A DNA stretch of 64,000 nucleotides from Leucobacter tardus (GTDB taxonomy: Bacteria; Actinomycetota; Actinomycetes; Actinomycetales; Microbacteriaceae): contig NZ_JAGFBF010000005.1 in NCBI RefSeq assembly GCF_017583045.1, forward strand, positions 1,216,328 through 1,280,327, read 5' to 3'. Within the stretch, counting starts at the first letter, position 1. Each line of letters starts with the position of its first letter. A program made the translations under genes and the position numbers. The notes under the pieces were generated by a model that did not search any database, was not told the origin of the DNA, and was given only the letters and a program-made list of their open reading frames with translations. Positions 8,664 to 17,136 of this stretch are shown one piece after another.

Positions 8664-9760
8664 GCGTCCGCTCCCTTCAGCTCGACGACGGAGCGGAGGA
8701 TCGTGCCCTCTCCCATCTTGGCGAAGGCGGCCTCGACGTCGCCGAGACCGACCCGCTCGGATACGAACCCGTCGAGGTCGAGCCGTCCGAGCTTGTACTG
8801 ATCGATCAGCATGGCGAAGTCGCGACTCGGCAGGCAGTCCCCGTACCACGACGACTTCAGCGAACCGCCGCGACCGAAGACGTCGAGCAGCGGGAGCTCG
8901 AGTGTCATTTCGGGGGTCGGCACACCCACGAGCACCACTCGTCCGGCGAGGTCGCGTGCGTAGAACGCCTGCCGGTACGTCTCCGGTCGGCCCACGGCGT
9001 CGATCACGACGTCCGCGCCGTTCCCGTCGGTGAGCTCCCGGATCGCCTCGATCGGGTCGTTCTCGCGCGAGTTCACGGTGTGCGTGGCTCCGAAGCGCTT
9101 CGCCTGCTCGAGTTTCGCGTCATCGATGTCGACCGCGATGATCGTCGTGGCTCCGGCGAGCTGCGCACCGGCGATGGCCGCTGTTCCGACGCCGCCGCAC
9201 CCGATGACCGCGACGGACTCGCCACGCCGCACCTCGCCCGTGTTGATCGCCGCGCCGATACCGGCCATCACACCGCACCCGAGCAGCCCGACCGCTGCTG
9301 CGTCGGATTCCTCGTCGATCTTGGTGCACTGACCGGACGCGACGAGCGTCTTCTCGATGAACGCGCCGATGCCGAGCGCGGGCGACAGCTCCGTGCCGTC
9401 CTCGAGCGTCATCTTCTGCTGGGCATTGTGCGTCGCGAAGCAGTACTGGGGCTGTCCCTTCGCGCACGCACGGCACTCGCCGCAGACCGCTCGCCAGTTC
9501 AAGATGACGCGATCACCGACCTCGACCTCGGTGACGCCTGCACCGATCGCGGCGACGCGTCCCGTGGCTTCGTGGCCCAGCAGGAACGGGAACTCGTCAT
9601 TGATGCCGCCCTGCTGATAGTGCAGGTCGGTGTGGCACACGCCACAGCTGATGATGTCGACCACGGCCTCGCCCGGGCCCGGATCCGGCACCAGCACCGT
9701 CTCGATCGTGACCGGCGCGTTCTTCTCGCGCGCCACCACTCCCTGCACTCGATAGACCAT
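8660..9760 (-). CDS. mscR: S-(hydroxymethyl)mycothiol dehydrogenase / S-nitrosomycothiol reductase
   Basis: A 366-residue zinc-dependent medium-chain dehydrogenase. Catalytic zinc ligands are Cys39 (CGVCHTD) and the GHE motif (His63-Glu64). The structural zinc loop has Cys93, 96, 99 and 107. The NAD-binding fingerprint [11 protein letters not shown] is in the middle. It oxidises the spontaneous formaldehyde-mycothiol adduct to S-formylmycothiol and can reduce S-nitrosomycothiol. The sequence is much closer to MscR than to glutathione-dependent class III enzymes, which also marks the host as a mycothiol producer. A ribosome-binding stretch AAAGGTGG precedes the ATG. The downstream hydrolase would complete formaldehyde conversion to formate, possibly feeding the formate-dehydrogenase-like enzyme at 19.4-21.7 kb. 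Confidence 0.93.
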   Translation of the reverse strand: MVYRVQGVVAREKNAPVTIETVLVPDPGPGEAVVDIISCGVCHTDLHYQQGGINDEFPFLLGHEATGRVAAIGAGVTEVEVGDRVILNWRAVCGECRACAKGQPQYCFATHNAQQKMTLEDGTELSPALGIGAFIEKTLVASGQCTKIDEESDAAAVGLLGCGVMAGIGAAINTGEVRRGESVAVIGCGGVGTAAIAGAQLAGATTIIAVDIDDAKLEQAKRFGATHTVNSRENDPIEAIRELTDGNGADVVIDAVGRPETYRQAFYARDLAGRVVLVGVPTPEMTLELPLLDVFGRGGSLKSSWYGDCLPSRDFAMLIDQYKLGRLDLDGFVSERVGLGDVEAAFAKMGEGTILRSVVELKGADA

Positions 9761-9856
9761 CGATGCCCACCTTTCGTCGGCTGCTCTGCTCGTTTCTCTC
9801 AGGCTACCGATGAGTGGGGGTTCGATGCCACCGGCTGGGATCCGGCGAGCCGCGTC

Positions 9857-10159
9857 TCAGGGGCGCGCGCCGGCGGGCGATCCCCCGAGATCCGTGCCGT
9901 CCCACGCCCGGGCGAGTTCGTTGACCTGCGTCGCGAGCTCGGTGAGCGCCGCGCGCGGGTCTTCGGCTCGCGCAACCGCCAGACCGAGCAGGAAGGTCGT
10001 GAGGGGCGCCGCCGGCCGCGCGACCCCGTGAGCGACCTCTTTCGCAACGTTCAGGATCGTCGCGATCGAGACGGAGTCGGGTGCGAGGTCGAGGTGCTCG
10101 GCCGCCTCGACGAGCCACGCGTCCAGGGCCTGGGGCGGAAGATGCTTCGGATTGCTCAT
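9857..10159 (-). CDS. DUF6457-type small protein
   Basis: A 100-residue protein starting at the ATG just after a GAAGGAG sequence; a longer in-frame start 10 codons upstream lacks a ribosome-binding site. It is helical, with the motifs PQALDAWLVEAAEHLDL and ILNVAKEVAHGVARPAAPLT, typical of the DUF6457 family as I recall it. In other Actinobacteria such domains sit beside or are fused to MobA-type nucleotidyltransferases. That fits a genome neighbourhood rich in molybdenum-cofactor genes, though mobA itself is 6 kb away here. The ligand or partner is unknown. It lies 36 bases after the last gene of the MoxR operon and could be transcribed with it. Confidence 0.65.
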   Translation of the reverse strand: MSNPKHLPPQALDAWLVEAAEHLDLAPDSVSIATILNVAKEVAHGVARPAAPLTTFLLGLAVARAEDPRAALTELATQVNELARAWDGTDLGGSPAGARP

Positions 10160-10195
10160 GTCTACTCCTTCGATACGTGCGTCGAACAACGCGTG

Positions 10196-11284
10196 TCAGT
10201 ACTCGCTCATGCGCTCGGTGAACGCGTCGACGTCGGCCTCGGCGAGCAGCGGACGACTGCGCGACTGCAGTGTGAGGCCCTCGAGCGGATCACCGGGGTC
10301 GGTTCGTTGCGCTTCGGCGGCCGCACGGAAGCTGCCGCTCTCGTCGCGCGAGAGGTCGGTGATGACGGCGTAGTACTGGCTCGGCGAGGCCCACGACCAT
10401 GTCGCCCATTCCCAGACAGCCTGCTCCTCCGGGTCCGCGCTCCCGTACATGTTCTCGAGGCTCGTGTCGGGAACCGTTCCTCCCGCCTCGTTCAGGGGCA
10501 GAAGGCCGGGCATCCCGTGTTCGGCGAGCACGCCGTCGATCGCGTTGTACACCTCGCGCTTCCGGGTGAGATCGTGGATCGGCTCGTTCGTGCGCCACGC
10601 ACCGAACTGCGCATCGACGAGCATCGACTCTCCGCCGTGCCCGTTCCGCTCGGGGCGCAGCTGCTCATCGGCGACCTGCGTCCAGGTGTATCCGAACTCG
10701 TCGCTGAGCGCGTCGCGGATGTCGGTGAAGAGGGACTCCGTCGCCGCGCGCTCGGTTTCGAGCGACGGCTGGGCAAGGATCTCCTCCGCAGTGAAGTCCT
10801 CGACGCCGGGGTACTCGGCCCACCGCTGCTCTTCGGGTGTCTGATCGGCGGCGAGCACCGCGGCATCCGGAGCGCGCAGCGCCGCGGCACCACCGACGGT
10901 CGCCATGTTGCCGAGAAGCGCGATGCCGAGCGCGACGGCACCCAGGCGTCGCGCTCGCGGGGTGATGAGTGCGGCGATGATGGCCGCCAGCACCAGTGCC
11001 TGCGCCGCTGCGGCAGTCACGGTGAACACCAGGTCGCCGCGATCGATCAACGCGAGCACCGCGAGGGCGAGGCCGAAGCAGAGGGCGCCTCCGAGCGCGA
11101 GCCACCCGAGCCAATGCGGCCGTCGTCTCGGACGGTCCAGCGTCGCGGTCTCGACTGCGGTGGTGGTGTCATCGTGTCGACCAGCCGCGTCCGTGGGTGC
11201 CGACCCCCGGGCGAGACGACTCGCCCCGCGGTATCCACCGGGCGGCGGCAGTGGCGGCGCGCCATCGCTGTACTCGTTCACCAT
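10196..11284 (-). CDS. Membrane protein of unknown function, last gene of the MoxR operon
   Basis: A 362-residue protein with a Pro/Gly-rich N-terminal tail, then three hydrophobic helices between about residues 60 and 140, and a large polar C-terminal domain with no motif I recognise (contains EEILAQPSLETERAATE and EQAVWEWATWSWASPSQYY). The start codon overlaps the end of the TPR gene by 7 bases, indicating coupled translation. By position it is an accessory part of the MoxR-vWA system. The C-terminal domain probably faces outside the membrane if the last helix inserts in the usual orientation; this is inference. Confidence 0.7.
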   Translation of the reverse strand: MVNEYSDGAPPLPPPGGYRGASRLARGSAPTDAAGRHDDTTTAVETATLDRPRRRPHWLGWLALGGALCFGLALAVLALIDRGDLVFTVTAAAAQALVLAAIIAALITPRARRLGAVALGIALLGNMATVGGAAALRAPDAAVLAADQTPEEQRWAEYPGVEDFTAEEILAQPSLETERAATESLFTDIRDALSDEFGYTWTQVADEQLRPERNGHGGESMLVDAQFGAWRTNEPIHDLTRKREVYNAIDGVLAEHGMPGLLPLNEAGGTVPDTSLENMYGSADPEEQAVWEWATWSWASPSQYYAVITDLSRDESGSFRAAAEAQRTDPGDPLEGLTLQSRSRPLLAEADVDAFTERMSEY

Positions 11285-12066
11285 GGCCTGTCCGTTCCCC
11301 CCGGGGCACCGTCAGAGCTGCCCTGCTCGCGCTCCTGACGCTCGCGCTCGCCCTCCTCCAGTTTGCGCTCGAGCTCCTCCAATTGCGAGTCGCTCGGCCC
11401 CTCATCGGCCTCGGGCGGCTCCTGCTCGGAGTCCTCGGGGTTCTCGGATCCGTCGTCTGGCTGCTCCTCCTGCGGCGGGTCCTGCTGCAGCTTGGCGAGG
11501 ATGCGGCGCTCGAGCTCGTCGATGCTCTCCGGAGTGGATCGTTCGGGGTCGGGAGACTCCGGATCTGCGGCGTCGGTGCGGCACTCCTCCGGGTTCTCGG
11601 CGAGGATGCCGAGCGCCTCGCGATACAGGTCTTGCCCCGCTGCGGCGTCCCCGTCCTCCGTTGCGACGTCGCCCTGACGTTCCACGACCGTGGCGAGGTT
11701 GTATCGGACCGCGCAGACCTCGAGTCCCGGCGCGAGCGGCACCGCGCGTTCCAGGGCCTGACGCGCTCCGTCGAGGTCTCCGGTCTCGGCGAGACCGGTG
11801 CCGCGGTTGAAGTGCGCCTTGTACGGTTCGAACCAGTTCAGCGGTTGCTGCCACTGCGCGGCGGCGACGGTCCCCTCGGCGTCTTCGGCGGCGAACGCGC
11901 GCATGGCCTGCTGCGCGAAGATCACCATGCTGAGCAGCTTCGCGACCAGCAGCAGTGCGACGACCGCGATCGGGATCGCGGCGATGCCGCTCCAGAACCG
12001 GACCCGACGTCGCGTGCGGTTGCGCGCGAGCAGCTCCTGCATGGCCGTCATGGGTTCCCCGCTCAT
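11278..12066 (-). CDS. Membrane-anchored TPR-like protein with acidic coiled C-terminus (BatC/BatE-like position)
   Basis: A 262-residue protein. A single hydrophobic helix (about residues 25-50) is followed by helix-turn-helix repeats typical of TPRs (FNRGTGLAETGDLDGARQAL and VRYNLATVVERQGD). The last 90 residues are strongly acidic and end in a charged helix (LEELERKLEEGERERQEREQ) that may form a coiled coil. It overlaps the vWA gene before it (ATGA) and the gene after it. In Bat/MoxR-type operons a TPR protein commonly accompanies the vWA proteins and acts as a scaffold. An alternative start at the Met six residues in is possible. Confidence 0.75.
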   Translation of the reverse strand: MSGEPMTAMQELLARNRTRRRVRFWSGIAAIPIAVVALLLVAKLLSMVIFAQQAMRAFAAEDAEGTVAAAQWQQPLNWFEPYKAHFNRGTGLAETGDLDGARQALERAVPLAPGLEVCAVRYNLATVVERQGDVATEDGDAAAGQDLYREALGILAENPEECRTDAADPESPDPERSTPESIDELERRILAKLQQDPPQEEQPDDGSENPEDSEQEPPEADEGPSDSQLEELERKLEEGERERQEREQGSSDGAPGGTDRPW

Positions 12067-13139
12067 GAGCGCCCTCGCTCTCCGCCGGCGATGTGCGCGT
12101 CGGCAGCGTCGGCACCGGACCTTCCCGTGGCGGGCGCCGGGTCGCGCAATCGCACGAGTGCCGCGACGATCCGCGCGATCTCCACCGCGAGCCAGAGCGC
12201 CGCGACGAGCGCCGGGATCCAGTAGAGCTCGATGACGTTGCCGACCTGCCCGGCCTCCTGCTGCACCGTGACCGGCGGCGCTTCGGGCAGCTCGACCGGA
12301 GCGCCGGCCGTCCGAATCTCCGTGTCGACCCCGAGCTGAGTCGCGATCTGCTCCAGGTTCTCGACGTCGATGACGGACAGCGCCGGAGCTCCCTGGTACT
12401 CGATGTAGCCGTCGGCGCTCTCCGGGGCGTCGCTGCCGAACGGGTCGGTGGAGACCGAAGGGTTCGGCGTCGTCTCACGCATCGGACCGCCCGATGCGGT
12501 GCCGTACCCGAGCACCAGCCCCGTGTCGATGAACTGCGCGGAATCGGCGAACGACCCCGGTTCGGACGCCGCGGTCTGCTCGCCGTCACCCAGGTAGAAG
12601 ACGATGCGGGACCGATCCTGGCCGCTGTCCGCGGCACCGCGGAGCACGTCGCGCAGCACGCTCTGCGCCTGCGAGATCGAGCTTCCCGCCGAGCGGGAAG
12701 TCACCTCGGGCGAGAGGACCGCCATCGCCGAGTGCAGCGCTGCCGTGTCGGTGGTGAGCGGCAGACGCACCTCGGTCGTCGCATCGAAGGTGATGAGCGA
12801 GAACCGGGCGCCGGGGTACTGCGCGGCGATCGCCTCCACGTCGGCGCGCGCGCCGGTCAACCGCGGTTCGCCGTCGCCCCAGTCCTCGGCGACGATGCTC
12901 GCAGTCGTGTCGAGCACGATGAAGACGTCGGCGTCGGTGGCGTACGTCTCGGATGCACCGCCGGGCACACCCGGTCGGGCGAGCATGGCGACGCACGCCA
13001 GCACGAACAGCACCCGGCCGCCCCAGAGGAGACGCTCCCTGCCGCGGCGGGTGCGCGCCAGCGCGACGCCGCAGAGCGCCAGCGCCCCGAAAGCGACGAG
13101 TCCGAGCAGCAGCGGGTGGATCACCGGTGAGAACGTCAC
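12063..13139 (-). CDS. Membrane-anchored vWA domain protein (second of two)
   Basis: A 358-residue protein. The GTG at 13139 was chosen because GGAGG precedes it by 8 bases and it overlaps the stop of the previous gene (GTGA). Two N-terminal hydrophobic helices (about 8-30 and 40-56) precede a vWA domain whose metal-ion-dependent adhesion site begins DTTAS (Asp77, Thr79, Ser81). A C-terminal hydrophobic helix (YWIPALVAALWLAVEIARIV) gives a BatA/BatB-like topology. Such proteins bind partners through a divalent metal and are remodelled by MoxR ATPases. The specific target is unknown. Confidence 0.85.
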   Translation of the reverse strand: MTFSPVIHPLLLGLVAFGALALCGVALARTRRGRERLLWGGRVLFVLACVAMLARPGVPGGASETYATDADVFIVLDTTASIVAEDWGDGEPRLTGARADVEAIAAQYPGARFSLITFDATTEVRLPLTTDTAALHSAMAVLSPEVTSRSAGSSISQAQSVLRDVLRGAADSGQDRSRIVFYLGDGEQTAASEPGSFADSAQFIDTGLVLGYGTASGGPMRETTPNPSVSTDPFGSDAPESADGYIEYQGAPALSVIDVENLEQIATQLGVDTEIRTAGAPVELPEAPPVTVQQEAGQVGNVIELYWIPALVAALWLAVEIARIVAALVRLRDPAPATGRSGADAADAHIAGGERGRS

Positions 13140-14125
13140 AGTCGCAACCTCCAGAGGGCCGCGACGAGCACGAGCCCGCCGACGGCGAAGAGCGCGATCC
13201 ACAGGTTCGGGGCATCGGTCTCGACGAGCTGCGCCTGCCCCTCCAGCGCGCGCGCCTCCTGCGCCTGCACATCGGCGACGATCCCCGACACGGTGACGGT
13301 GTCCGCCAGACCGTACGCCTCCCCGCCGGTGCGCTCCATCGCCTCGGCGAGACCCGCAGCCTGCTCTGCACTCACGCCCTCAGCCGGGTTGATCGAGTAG
13401 CCCCGCACGTCGCGGCTCGCGGCGAGGTCGGCCGCCTCCGGCAGCGTGAGCACCGGCGCCCCCAGTTCTTCGTTGTCCGTCGCCAGGATCACCGAACGCG
13501 AACGGTCCTCGTCCTCGTGATCGAACCGCATGACGCACGATGCGAACCCGTCGCCGATGAGCGAGGACCCGGATCCGAGCAGGGTGCCGGCCCAGTGCTC
13601 GGGATAGGCGTCGACGAAGTCGAAGCTCTGCTTGACCCGCGCGAGCTCCCGCTCGATGAAGGCGTAGTCGTCGGTCAGCGGGAACACCTGCACCGGCGAA
13701 CTGTTGAAGATCGTGAGGCCGATGCGCTCGCCCCGCAGCTCGGGCAGCAGTTCCTCGAACACCTCGATGGTCTCGACATCGACGTCGGTCATCGATCCCG
13801 AGACGTCGAGGCAGAGCATGATGTCGCGGCTCGTGTTCTCGGGCTGCACGATCTGCTTCGCGACGGGGCGCGCGGCGACGATCGCGGCGGTCGCGAGGGC
13901 GGCGAGCCCGACCACCGCGAGCGCGGCGAGGACGGCGCGGCGACGCCGCAGCGCACGCGCGAAACTCGGGAGCGCGCGCACGCGCTCCGCTCGCGAGACA
14001 TAGGCCGCGGGCGCCTCGGCTTCGGCGCCGCGATCGCGACGACGCGCCAGCAGGATCCCGCCGGCGACCGCCCCGATCGCGACCGCCAGCGCGACCCACA
14101 GCACCCACCCCTGACTCAGTGCCAC
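13136..14125 (-). CDS. Membrane-anchored vWA domain protein (first of two)
   Basis: A 329-residue protein with hydrophobic helices at about residues 7-27 and 64-86 and near the C-terminus (LWIALFAVGGLVLVAALWRL). The vWA domain opens with the complete metal site DVSGS (Asp107, Ser109, Ser111), and other conserved blocks include RIGLTIF and ATDNEE. The GTG at 14125 overlaps the previous gene by 10 bases and gives a clean signal-anchor start; a longer frame upstream is antisense-like and Arg-rich. It pairs with the following vWA gene as in Bat-type operons, acting in the cell envelope. Confidence 0.82.
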   Translation of the reverse strand: MALSQGWVLWVALAVAIGAVAGGILLARRRDRGAEAEAPAAYVSRAERVRALPSFARALRRRRAVLAALAVVGLAALATAAIVAARPVAKQIVQPENTSRDIMLCLDVSGSMTDVDVETIEVFEELLPELRGERIGLTIFNSSPVQVFPLTDDYAFIERELARVKQSFDFVDAYPEHWAGTLLGSGSSLIGDGFASCVMRFDHEDEDRSRSVILATDNEELGAPVLTLPEAADLAASRDVRGYSINPAEGVSAEQAAGLAEAMERTGGEAYGLADTVTVSGIVADVQAQEARALEGQAQLVETDAPNLWIALFAVGGLVLVAALWRLRL

Positions 14126-14607
14126 GAGGTCACCACCGTGCGCCCCGCGTCGACACCTGCGATCGGGTCCATGTCGGCGGCACTGCGGAACATGCCCGGG
14201 TAATAGTGGCGCCCCACCGCCTCGACGAGCGACGGATGCACCCCGAGAGCCACCAGGTCCTGCAGACCGAGCACGGGCGCCTCGAACCCGCTGTAGTCCT
14301 GCACGAACGCGCGCACCTCCCGGCTGAGCTCCCGGTTGGCCGCGCGGGCGTCGAGCGCACCGTCGCGGTAGCGGTCCTCGATGCGCTGCAGCCGGTCGAG
14401 GTACTCGTTGCGCAGCGCGGCGAGCGCATCGTCGGGAAGCTCCGTCGATGCGGCACCGGTCACGCGCCGGGTCAGGGTCCTGCGGGGACGTGTGAACCAC
14501 ATCACGATCACCGCCGCGGCGAACAGCGCGGCGAGCACGCCGAACGCCAGCAGCACCCACCCTGCGCCGTACTGCGCCGGCGGGAAGAGCTCATCGATCT
14601 CGGACAC
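14116..14607 (-). CDS. Small single-pass membrane protein of the MoxR operon (DUF4381-like position)
   Basis: A 163-residue protein with one hydrophobic helix (about residues 16-38) followed by basic residues (TRPRRTLTRR) and a soluble helical domain (LRNEYLDRLQRIEDRY). Placement between a DUF58 gene and a vWA gene matches the small membrane subunit usual in MoxR operons. Sequence identity to DUF4381 was not demonstrable by eye. It overlaps the DUF58 gene by 17 bases, so the operon is tightly coupled. Confidence 0.75.
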   Translation of the reverse strand: MSEIDELFPPAQYGAGWVLLAFGVLAALFAAAVIVMWFTRPRRTLTRRVTGAASTELPDDALAALRNEYLDRLQRIEDRYRDGALDARAANRELSREVRAFVQDYSGFEAPVLGLQDLVALGVHPSLVEAVGRHYYPGMFRSAADMDPIAGVDAGRTVVTSWH

Positions 14608-15484
14608 GGGACCTCCGATCGAGGGCCGCGAGCAGCGTCGGCACCGCGGTCGCCTGCCCGCTGAGCGCGACGTGCGTCACGCGTGATCCGTCGAGCATGG
14701 CGTCGCGAATCTCGTCCTCCGCGCGATCCGCGGCGCGGATCTCGGCAACGACGTCGTCGTCGCCCGCGAGGAAGTCAGGGATTCGCCACCCGGTGTCGAC
14801 ATCGGCTCGGAAGCCCCGCGCGGGTCGCGCGCCCGGCACCGGGTCGGCGTCGGAGATCGTCACCCACAACAGGTCGTGCTGCGCCCGGAGACGGCGCACG
14901 AGTCGCGCCGTCTCCGCCGTGACGGGGGCGCGGTCGGTGACGACCATGAGGATGCAGCGCCGGCGCACCGTCCGCACGACGAAGTCCAGCATGCGATCGC
15001 GGTCGCTCGGAGCGCTCGCGGCTGAGATGGCGCTCCGGAGCGCGCGGAGCGCGGTCTCGAGCGCCCCCTCGGTCCGCCTCGCCGGCGTGCGCTGCACACC
15101 CGCCGCATTGCCGTGCACGAGTGCGAAGCGATCCCCGTGCCGGATCGACAGGTACGCCAGCGCCCCGGTGGCGAGGATCGCGAGATCGCGCTTCGGGGCC
15201 TCATCGGCGGCGAGCGCCGCCATGGACCTGCCGGTGTCCACCGCGAAGAGCACGGTCTGCGCGCGCTCGGCGCGCGAACGCTTGACGAGTGGCGTGCCGA
15301 GTCGTGCCGTTGCCCGCCAGTCGATGTCTCGGATGTCGTCACCGAACTCGTACCGGTGCAGGTCTTCGAAGTCGAGACTGCGTCCGCGCAGGATCGATGG
15401 GTACGCGCCCTCCAGCGCGTCTTGCGACGGCCGGGAGGAGGCGATGAAGAGGCGGCTCTTCACCTGCTCGATCAGGGTGGGCAT
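14591..15484 (-). CDS. DUF58 family protein
   Basis: A 297-residue protein beginning MPTLIEQVKSRL. The hallmark DUF58 block YEFGDDIRDIDWRATAR lies about 50 residues in, followed by a degenerate vWA-like fold (VLFAVDTGRSM, then ILMVVTDRAP). The family is an obligate companion of MoxR ATPases; the DUF58 protein is thought to be an adaptor or substrate in assembling envelope or metal-centre complexes. The gene starts 5 bases after the moxR stop. Extended frames reading upstream of this ATG are shadows of moxR. Confidence 0.88.
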   Translation of the reverse strand: MPTLIEQVKSRLFIASSRPSQDALEGAYPSILRGRSLDFEDLHRYEFGDDIRDIDWRATARLGTPLVKRSRAERAQTVLFAVDTGRSMAALAADEAPKRDLAILATGALAYLSIRHGDRFALVHGNAAGVQRTPARRTEGALETALRALRSAISAASAPSDRDRMLDFVVRTVRRRCILMVVTDRAPVTAETARLVRRLRAQHDLLWVTISDADPVPGARPARGFRADVDTGWRIPDFLAGDDDVVAEIRAADRAEDEIRDAMLDGSRVTHVALSGQATAVPTLLAALDRRSRVRDR

Positions 15485-15489
15485 GCGCG

Positions 15490-16497
15490 TCAGGGGGTCG
15501 GCACGGCTCCGAAGACCGCGTCGATGATCTGCTCGCTGCGCACACCCTCGGCGTCGGCCTCGAAGTTCATGAGCACGCGGTGACGCAGCACCACGTAGCG
15601 CAGGTTGCGCACGTCGTCGGGGGTGACGTAGTTGCGGCCGTTCAGCAGCGCGAGCGCTCGTGCGGCCTGCAGGAAGGCGATGCTCGCGCGGGGGCTCGCG
15701 CCGGTGCCGACGAACCGGGCGAGCTCCTCGCCGATGTAGTCGGCGGACTGACGGGTGACGTAGACCAGCTGCACGATGTACTGCCGAACGGCCGGGTCGA
15801 CGTAGATGCGGCTCGCCACCTCCTGCAGCGCGAGCACGTCCGCGATCGTGACCTCGCTCGCGACGTGATTGTCGGCGTCGAGCACGCCCGAGTCGATCCG
15901 GTCGAGGATCGCGAGCTCCTCGTTCGGGCTCGGGTAGTCGACGATCTCCTTCAGCAGGAACCGATCCATCTGCGCCTCGGGCAGTTCGTAGGTGCCCTCC
16001 TGCTCGATGGGGTTCTGCGTGGCGATGACGAGGAACGGCTTCGGCAGTCGGTGCACCTCGCCGCCGATGGTGGTCTGGTGCTCCTGCATCGCCTCGAGCA
16101 TGGCGCTCTGCGTCTTGGCGCTCGATCGGTTGATCTCGTCGAGCAGGACGAAGTTCGCGTGGACCGGCCCGAGCACGGTGCGGAACTCGCTGGTCGCCGC
16201 GTCGTAGATCTGGTTGCCGGTGATGTCGCTCGGCAGCAGGTCCGGGGTGCACTGGATGCGCTTGAACTTCGCACGCACGGTGTCGGCGAGCGTGCTCGCC
16301 GCGGTCGTCTTCGCGAGACCGGGAACGCTCTCCAGCAGCACGTGCCCGCCGGCGATGATGGCGACGAGCAAGCTGGTGCGCAAGCGATCCTGGCCGACCA
16401 TCTTGGCGGAGTATGCGCGGGTGATGCGCTCGATCAGGGACGACGCGTTCGCGACCTCCGCATCGGTCGGCACACGGCTCGAAACGGCGTCATCCAT
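15490..16497 (-). CDS. MoxR family AAA+ ATPase
   Basis: A 335-residue AAA+ ATPase. Walker A is VPGLAKTT (58-65), Walker B is FVLLDEI (116-122), and the arginine-finger region and the MoxR signature ATQNPIEQEGTYELPEAQMD are present. MoxR proteins act as chaperone-like machines together with vWA and DUF58 partners, which follow in this operon. It is the first gene of a seven-gene unit running down to 10.2 kb. The process served could be envelope maintenance or cofactor insertion; nearby molybdoenzyme genes make the second option worth a thought, but they are in a separate unit. Confidence 0.92.
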   Translation of the reverse strand: MDDAVSSRVPTDAEVANASSLIERITRAYSAKMVGQDRLRTSLLVAIIAGGHVLLESVPGLAKTTAASTLADTVRAKFKRIQCTPDLLPSDITGNQIYDAATSEFRTVLGPVHANFVLLDEINRSSAKTQSAMLEAMQEHQTTIGGEVHRLPKPFLVIATQNPIEQEGTYELPEAQMDRFLLKEIVDYPSPNEELAILDRIDSGVLDADNHVASEVTIADVLALQEVASRIYVDPAVRQYIVQLVYVTRQSADYIGEELARFVGTGASPRASIAFLQAARALALLNGRNYVTPDDVRNLRYVVLRHRVLMNFEADAEGVRSEQIIDAVFGAVPTP

Positions 16498-16533
16498 GGC
16501 GGTGGGCAGCTCCTCGGATCAGTGGGGCCGCGT

Positions 16534-17136
16534 TCAGCGACCGCCATCCACTCTAGTCACCCTCCGCGCTGCGGCGAGATCGTCAGCACTGTCGATGTCG
16601 GCGGTTTCCCAGGTCGGTGCGTCGATGCGACGCAGGCGACCCTCGGCGAACAGGCGTCGGATCGGGCGATCGGCGAGATCCCCGCCCAGGTCGGCGACCG
16701 CCGAGCGGAGCGCGGCGGTGCGATGCACGCCGGAGAGCCACTGGGCGCGCTTATCGTCGTCCTGGAGCACCACGCCGTCGGCGGAGTCGTCGGCGGTCAG
16801 CGCACCGAGGGCGCGGACCAGACGGCGGCACACGAGATCGGGGTGCACGAGATCGCACGAGAGCAGCAGGGTCCACTCGCCGGTGAGCTCCGGAAGCGCG
16901 GCTGCGACCGCCGCGAGCGGACCGGAGAACGGCGGATCCTCGCGGACGAGCACCGTTCCGCGCGACGCGGCCCCATCGGGACCGACGATCACCACGCGCT
17001 CCGCACCGATGCCGCGGGCCGCAGACGCCGCGCGGTCCACGAGCCGCGCGCCCCCGAGGTGCAGATCCGCCTTCGCGACTCCCCCGAGTCGGCTGCCCCT
17101 GCCGCCCGCGAGGATGACCGCGTCGAACGGGATCAC
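16534..17136 (-). CDS. mobA: Molybdenum cofactor guanylyltransferase
   Basis: A 200-residue nucleotidyltransferase. The GTP-binding signature is LAGGRGSRLGGVAKADL near the N-terminus; the metal-binding LSCDLVHPDL and the SGVHRT motif follow. It attaches GMP to molybdopterin-bound molybdenum to make MGD, the form needed by the formate-dehydrogenase-like enzyme encoded 2.3 kb away. The GTG at 17136 overlaps the moeA stop (GTGA) and gives the normal family N-terminus; the longer frame adds nine Arg-rich residues. The family normally has a canonical RMG where this has RLG, a minor deviation. Confidence 0.88.
   Translation of the reverse strand: MIPFDAVILAGGRGSRLGGVAKADLHLGGARLVDRAASAARGIGAERVVIVGPDGAASRGTVLVREDPPFSGPLAAVAAALPELTGEWTLLLSCDLVHPDLVCRRLVRALGALTADDSADGVVLQDDDKRAQWLSGVHRTAALRSAVADLGGDLADRPIRRLFAEGRLRRIDAPTWETADIDSADDLAAARRVTRVDGGR

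Noticed and set aside
9080..11338. Open frame of about 750 codons on the plus strand
   Set aside because: Antisense to mscR, the DUF6457 gene and a membrane protein gene; composition is typical of a shadow frame.
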